Source of the DNA: Pseudomonadota bacterium
Lineage (GTDB): Bacteria; Pseudomonadota; Gammaproteobacteria; Steroidobacterales; Steroidobacteraceae
Assembly: GCA_021798335.1 (NCBI GenBank)
Contig: JAJZMI010000052.1
Coordinates: 1 to 64,000, forward strand
Length of the DNA stretch: 64,000 bases
Reading direction: 5' to 3'
Shown here one piece after another: positions 59,524 through 64,000 of this stretch (its first letter is position 1; every line of letters begins with the position of its first letter). The notes beneath the pieces are model-generated. The model worked only from the letters and a program-made list of their open reading frames with translations. It made no database searches and was not told the DNA's origin. The position numbers and the translations under genes were made by a program.

Positions 59524-61283
59524 AGGGGCCGGTTGCCGGTGCGATGCTGGCCCTGTGCCTGGGGGTGCTCGCCGCGCCGGCTCGAGCGGCGGTCACGGCC
59601 CGGCTCAGCAGCTCGCAGGTCGCGCCGGGCAGTACCGTTCAGTTGACACTGCGATACGACGGTCTGACCACCAGCGAACCGGATCTGGCGCCGCTGCGCC
59701 GGAATTTTGCCATCCTGGGCACCAGTTCCAGCACCAGCGTCCAGATCGGCACCGGCGGCACCATGGACAGTACCGAGGTCGACCTGACATTGGCGCCGAA
59801 GCACGCGGGCCGCTTGACGATCCCGCCGCTCGCCTGGGATGGGCAGCACAGTCCCACACTGACGCTCACCGTATCCGGCTCGAGCTCGGCGGCGGCGCCG
59901 CAGGCCGGCACGGCCGCGCCTCCCGCAATCTTCATCGTCAGTCACGTCACGCCCGCACATCCGTATGTGCAGTCAGAGGCGCGGCTGACCGTTCAAATCT
60001 TCACCGACGAGCAGCTTTATCACGGCACCCTTGATTTCTCGGGCCATGGGGCGGCCCTGGTGAAGCAGATCGGCACGGATCACTACGCGAGCACGATGCG
60101 CGGCGGGCGGCCCTATCAAGTCATCACGCGTCGCTACGCATTGTTTCCGCTGCGCAGCGGCACGCTGCGTCTGGCCGGCCCGGTGCTCGACGGTCAGGTC
60201 GCCGTGACGCAGAACACCTCACCCTGGAGCAGCAGCTTCGGCAGCTTCTTCGGCCAACTGGTCCAGAGCACCCGGCCGATCGAGGTCCGCGGTGATCCGA
60301 TCGTGCTGTCGGTACGGCCGCGACCGCCAGGCCAGAGGAGCGGTGACTGGCTGCCGGCCCGGCAGGTCACACTGTCTGCACAGTGGAACCCCGCCACCCT
60401 GCGCGCGCAAGCCGGCAATCCACTCACCGTCACGCTCCATCTGCAGGCCACCGGGTTGACGGCCGGGCAGTTGCCCAACCTCGCGCACCTGATCAGGCCA
60501 CCGGCCGGGCTCTCGGCCTACCCCGACCAGCCCCGGCTCCGTAACACGATGCAGGGCGAGGAGATGGTCGGCCAGCGTGATCAGACCCTTGCGTTCATTG
60601 CCAACCGGGCGGGCCAGTACACGCTGCCGCCGATCACGATCCATTGGTGGGACACGCGCACGAACCAGGCCCGCACCGCGAGCATTCCGGGGCGGATCCT
60701 GACGGTCCTTGCCGCTCCCGGCGGCACTGCAGCGGCCGCCTCGCCGCTCGGCAGGGTGTTTGCGCCCGCCACACCCGACGAATCATCTCATCCGGCGGCG
60801 CGCGCCGCCCGCGCCGCGCCCCGCAATGCGAGCGCCAGCGCGGCGCTCAGGCGCTGGCAATGGGTGAGCGCGGGGCTGGCCGCGCTGTGGCTGGCGACGA
60901 TCGGCGCATGGCTCGCAACGGGTTGGGTCCGGCGCCGCCGCCGCGCCGCGCCAGCCCCTCTCGAGCGCGCCGTCCGACTCGATCCGGCGCGCGAGCGCGC
61001 GGCATTTCGCGCCGCCTGCGCCCGCAACGACCCCGTGGCGGCCCGGCACCATCTGCTGCTTTGGGCATCGAGCGCGTGGAACGTCCCGCAGACCAGACTC
61101 AGCACGATCGCCCGCGCGATCAGCCGACCGGAACTCACCGAGCGGCTGCGCGAGCTCGAGCGCGCGTGCTTCGGCGGCGGGAGCTGGACGGGCGAGCCGC
61201 TGGCGCAGGAGCTTACCGAGCTCGCGCCGCGCTCGCCGCCCGGGCATCCGCCCGATGAGCCGCTGCCTCCCCTGTACTCTTAG
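59520..61283 (+). CDS. BatD family protein (GTG start)
   Basis: Signal peptide; AAVTARLSSSQVAPGSTVQLTLRYDG; follows BatC with GTGA overlap. Confidence 0.9.
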   Translation: MKGPVAGAMLALCLGVLAAPARAAVTARLSSSQVAPGSTVQLTLRYDGLTTSEPDLAPLRRNFAILGTSSSTSVQIGTGGTMDSTEVDLTLAPKHAGRLTIPPLAWDGQHSPTLTLTVSGSSSAAAPQAGTAAPPAIFIVSHVTPAHPYVQSEARLTVQIFTDEQLYHGTLDFSGHGAALVKQIGTDHYASTMRGGRPYQVITRRYALFPLRSGTLRLAGPVLDGQVAVTQNTSPWSSSFGSFFGQLVQSTRPIEVRGDPIVLSVRPRPPGQRSGDWLPARQVTLSAQWNPATLRAQAGNPLTVTLHLQATGLTAGQLPNLAHLIRPPAGLSAYPDQPRLRNTMQGEEMVGQRDQTLAFIANRAGQYTLPPITIHWWDTRTNQARTASIPGRILTVLAAPGGTAAAASPLGRVFAPATPDESSHPAARAARAAPRNASASAALRRWQWVSAGLAALWLATIGAWLATGWVRRRRRAAPAPLERAVRLDPARERAAFRAACARNDPVAARHHLLLWASSAWNVPQTRLSTIARAISRPELTERLRELERACFGGGSWTGEPLAQELTELAPRSPPGHPPDEPLPPLYS

Positions 61284-61306
61284 CGCGGCATCGGGTTGGA
61301 TGAGCC

Positions 61307-61960
61307 CTAGACCAACCCGTAGCGCGCCCGGTAAGCCTCGAGCGCCGCGAGTTGCCCGGCCGTGATGCCGTGTGCATCGGGACGCGCAAATGCCTCGATC
61401 AGCTCCGCCAGCGTGAGCACGCTCAGGCACTTCACGCCGTGCTCCTGCTCGATCTCCTGGGTCGCGCTCAGCGCGCCCAGTCCGCGCTCCTGCCGGTCCA
61501 GGGCGAATATGCAGCCGACCGGGCGGGCACCGGCGGCGCGGATCAACTCCAGGGACTCGCGGACCGCGGTGCCCGCGGTCAGCACGTCATCCACGATCAG
61601 CACCCGTCCCTGCAGGGGGGCGCCGATCACCCGGCCGCCTTCACCGTGGTCCTTGGCTTCCTTGCGGTTGAACGCATACGGCACACTGCGGCCATGATGC
61701 TCGAACAGTGCGGCGGCTGTCGCAGCCGCGAGCGCGATGCCCTTGTAGGCTGGCCCGAACAGCATGTCGAACGGGAGACGAGCCTGGCTGATCGCCGCTG
61801 CGTAACAGCGCCCGAGCACGGCAATTGCCTCGCCGTCGCTGAACAGGCCGGCATTGAAGAAATACGGGCTCTCCCGCCCGGATTTGAGCCTGAACGAGCC
61901 GAAGCACAGCGCCTGGCGCGACAGGGCGAGTTCGATGAATCTGAGCTGATGATCTTGCAT
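61307..61960 (-). CDS. pyrE: Orotate phosphoribosyltransferase
   Basis: FGSFRLKSGRESPYFFNAGLF, FGPAYKGIALA, RVLIVDDVLTAGTAVRES. Confidence 0.96.
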   Translation of the reverse strand: MQDHQLRFIELALSRQALCFGSFRLKSGRESPYFFNAGLFSDGEAIAVLGRCYAAAISQARLPFDMLFGPAYKGIALAAATAAALFEHHGRSVPYAFNRKEAKDHGEGGRVIGAPLQGRVLIVDDVLTAGTAVRESLELIRAAGARPVGCIFALDRQERGLGALSATQEIEQEHGVKCLSVLTLAELIEAFARPDAHGITAGQLAALEAYRARYGLV

Positions 61961-62022
61961 AGCGAATATCATTGCCTGATGCGCACCCACCTCGTCAACC
62001 GCCGCGGCACGGATCAGAGGCT

Positions 62023-63450
62023 GTGAGCCCGCCGAATGCGCCGGCCCGGCCCACCGGGGCACTCGGACGCTGGTGGAGCGCGCTCGCGATCTACCGGCAG
62101 CGCAGCGTGATCACGATGCTGTTCCTCGGTTTCTCGAGCGGATTGCCGTTGTTGCTGGTGTTCTCGACGCTGTCGATGTGGCTGCGCCAGTCGGGGATCG
62201 AGCTGTCGACGATCGGCATGATTTCGTGGGTGGGCTTCGCGTATTCGTTCGAATTCATATTCTCGCCGTTCGTCGACCGATGGGAGTTGCCGCTGCTGCA
62301 CCGGCTGCTGGGCCGGCGGCGCTCGTGGATGCTGTTGGCGCAGATCGGCATCGCGATCGGCCTGGCACGGCTCGCCACGGCCGATCCGACCACCAGCATT
62401 GCCTCGATGGCGGTCGCGGCTTTGTTCGTGGCCTGCTGCTCGGCGACGCAGGACGTCGCCATGAACGCCTGGCGCATCGAATCGGCCCCGGGGCAGATGC
62501 AAGGCCCCATGGTGGGGGCATACGAAGTCGGTTACAACGTCGGGATGATCGCGGCGGCCGCCGGCGCCCTCTCGGTCGCCTCCGGCTTCGGCTGGCATGT
62601 CAGTTACGGCGTCATGGCGGCCCTGATGAGCGTCGGCATCGCCACCACCTTGTTGGCCAAGGAGCCTCGGGCCGTCGTGACCCGCGAGGAGCAGCAGCGC
62701 GAGGCGCGCGTCATCGAGTGGCTGGAACGCCGTGCTCACTGGCCCGGCTCGCTGCGCAAGATCGGCGAGTGGTTCATCGGCGCGGTCATCTGTCCGCTGA
62801 CCGACTTCTTCGGCCGATACGGCCTGCGCTTCGCGCTGCCCTGCGTGGCGTTCATCGGATTGTACGAGATGAACGAATTCATCATGGGCGCGATGACCGG
62901 ACCGTTCTACATTGCCCATCACTACACCCTCGATCAGATCGCGCTGGTGGTGAAGGTGTACGGATTTTCCCTGTCGATCGCCGGCGTATTCATTGCCGGC
63001 GCGCTGGTGGCGCGCATCGGCCTGGCACGCTCGCTGCTGATCGGCGGCGCGCTGGCGGTGGTCTCGAATCTGAGCTATTCGTTGCTCGCCACGACCCACA
63101 CGCCGACGCTGCTCGGACTCGGTTTCGCCAACGGCCTGGACAACCTCGCGCGCTCGGTCGAAGGTGTGGCGCTGATCGCGTTCATGTCCAACCTCACCAG
63201 CTCGAAATACACCGCCACCCAGTACGCGTTGTTCGCCTCGCTCTACGCCCTGCCCGGCAAGATCTCCGAGGGCGTTTCCGGATTCGTGGTCCAGCGGATC
63301 GGCTACCCGCACTTCTTCCTGCTCACCGCGGGTCTCGGCATCCCGGGATTGCTCTTGCTCGCGTGGCTCTGGCACAGCGTCCCGCGAGCAAACGCAGCAC
63401 AGGCGCGCGCGGATCGCGGCACACCGGAACGCTGCGATGCCGCCGAGTGA
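62023..63450 (+). CDS. AmpG-like MFS transporter (GTG start)
   Basis: MLFLGFSSGLPLLLVFSTLSMWLRQSGIELSTIGMISWVGFAYSFEFIFSPFVDR; RRRSWMLLAQIGIAIGL; ATQDVAMNAWRIE. Confidence 0.9.
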   Translation: MSPPNAPARPTGALGRWWSALAIYRQRSVITMLFLGFSSGLPLLLVFSTLSMWLRQSGIELSTIGMISWVGFAYSFEFIFSPFVDRWELPLLHRLLGRRRSWMLLAQIGIAIGLARLATADPTTSIASMAVAALFVACCSATQDVAMNAWRIESAPGQMQGPMVGAYEVGYNVGMIAAAAGALSVASGFGWHVSYGVMAALMSVGIATTLLAKEPRAVVTREEQQREARVIEWLERRAHWPGSLRKIGEWFIGAVICPLTDFFGRYGLRFALPCVAFIGLYEMNEFIMGAMTGPFYIAHHYTLDQIALVVKVYGFSLSIAGVFIAGALVARIGLARSLLIGGALAVVSNLSYSLLATTHTPTLLGLGFANGLDNLARSVEGVALIAFMSNLTSSKYTATQYALFASLYALPGKISEGVSGFVVQRIGYPHFFLLTAGLGIPGLLLLAWLWHSVPRANAAQARADRGTPERCDAAE

Positions 63451-63826
63451 AATCGATCTGACGCGCGTCGTCTGTCGCCTCGCGCAGCTCCAGGAGCACG
63501 GCGCGCGGGGATTCACCATCGGCGGCGGTGACTGGCCATTGCGCGGGTTCGTGGTCGAATACGGCGGCGGCGTGCGCGGCTACGTGAATCACTGCCCGCA
63601 CGCGGGCCATCCGCTCGATCTGCTCCCACATCGGTTCCTGACACCCGACCGGACGCTCATCGTGTGCGCCTCGCACGGCGCGCTGTTCGAGCGAGACCGC
63701 GGGGAGTGTGTCGCGGGGCCCTGCGCGGGCCAATCACTCCGAGCAATTCCGTTGCAGATCGTGGACGGCCTGGTGCTCCTGGCGCCCGAAGCGGACATCG
63801 CGGCGCTCGCAGCCACGAGCCCGTAA
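63437..63826 (+). CDS. Rieske [2Fe-2S] domain protein
   Basis: CPHAGHPLDLLPHRFLTPDRTLIVCASHGALFERDRGECVAGPCAGQSL, Rieske CxH...CxxH arrangement. Confidence 0.9.
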   Translation: MPPSEIDLTRVVCRLAQLQEHGARGFTIGGGDWPLRGFVVEYGGGVRGYVNHCPHAGHPLDLLPHRFLTPDRTLIVCASHGALFERDRGECVAGPCAGQSLRAIPLQIVDGLVLLAPEADIAALAATSP

Positions 63827-63829
63827 GGC

Positions 63830-64000
63830 CTACTCGAACAGATCGAGTCCCTCGAGCCGGTTCGCGCGCAGCGCCGTATCGTCGCCGGGGGATTCGCCCC
63901 CTTGGGCCTGATCCTCCTCGTCAACCTCCACATCGACCGAGCCACTCCAGTCCTCCGGCGGCTCGGCGGCTTCGATCAGGCCCTCGTCCCATTGAGCCTC
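63830..64000 (-). CDS. C-terminal fragment of an unidentified CDS running off the window
   Basis: Open frame on minus strand to window edge: EAQWDEGLIEAAEPPEDWSGSVDVEVDEEDQAQGGESPGDDTALRANRLEGLDLFE*. Confidence 0.4.
   Translation of the reverse strand, partial: EAQWDEGLIEAAEPPEDWSGSVDVEVDEEDQAQGGESPGDDTALRANRLEGLDLFE

Overview
This is a GC-rich bacterial chromosomal window, probably gammaproteobacterial judging from gene content and order (inference). It is dense with housekeeping and metabolic genes. I see no phage, CRISPR array or large mobile element. Main blocks, in order: (1) split class II ribonucleotide reductase nrdJa/nrdJb on the minus strand with an NrdR-box-like palindrome upstream; (2) hsp20, an NDUFA9-like SDR, cca, a lipoprotein aminopeptidase, a MidA-family methyltransferase, pteridine reductase, folK, folB, tsaD; (3) the rpsU-yqeY-dnaG-rpoD macromolecular-synthesis block; (4) tRNA-Ile2(CAU) followed within 5 nt by a 149-bp MITE-like element with 23/25 terminal inverted repeats and a perfect 8-bp target-site duplication; (5) a two-gene radical SAM/SPASM plus fatty-acyl-AMP ligase/acyl-carrier cassette; (6) marC, a BtuF-like protein and a DUF962 protein; (7) a ~21.6-kb purine-catabolism supercluster (allA, alc, puuE, LysR regulator, malate synthase, ureDABCEFG, NCS1 permease, guanine deaminase, uraH, xdhABC, puuD, uraD); (8) an ECF sigma factor, a membrane protein and a polymer-forming/RDD fusion protein, then an RND pump; (9) a MoxR/DUF58/Bat operon; (10) pyrE, an AmpG-like MFS transporter and a Rieske protein. 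Most promising for follow-up: the MITE-like element, the radical SAM-FAAL/ACP cassette, the sigma/polymer-forming-RDD module, and the dnaG start, which lacks a canonical codon in the expected place. All family assignments come from reading motifs in the translations; no database search was run.
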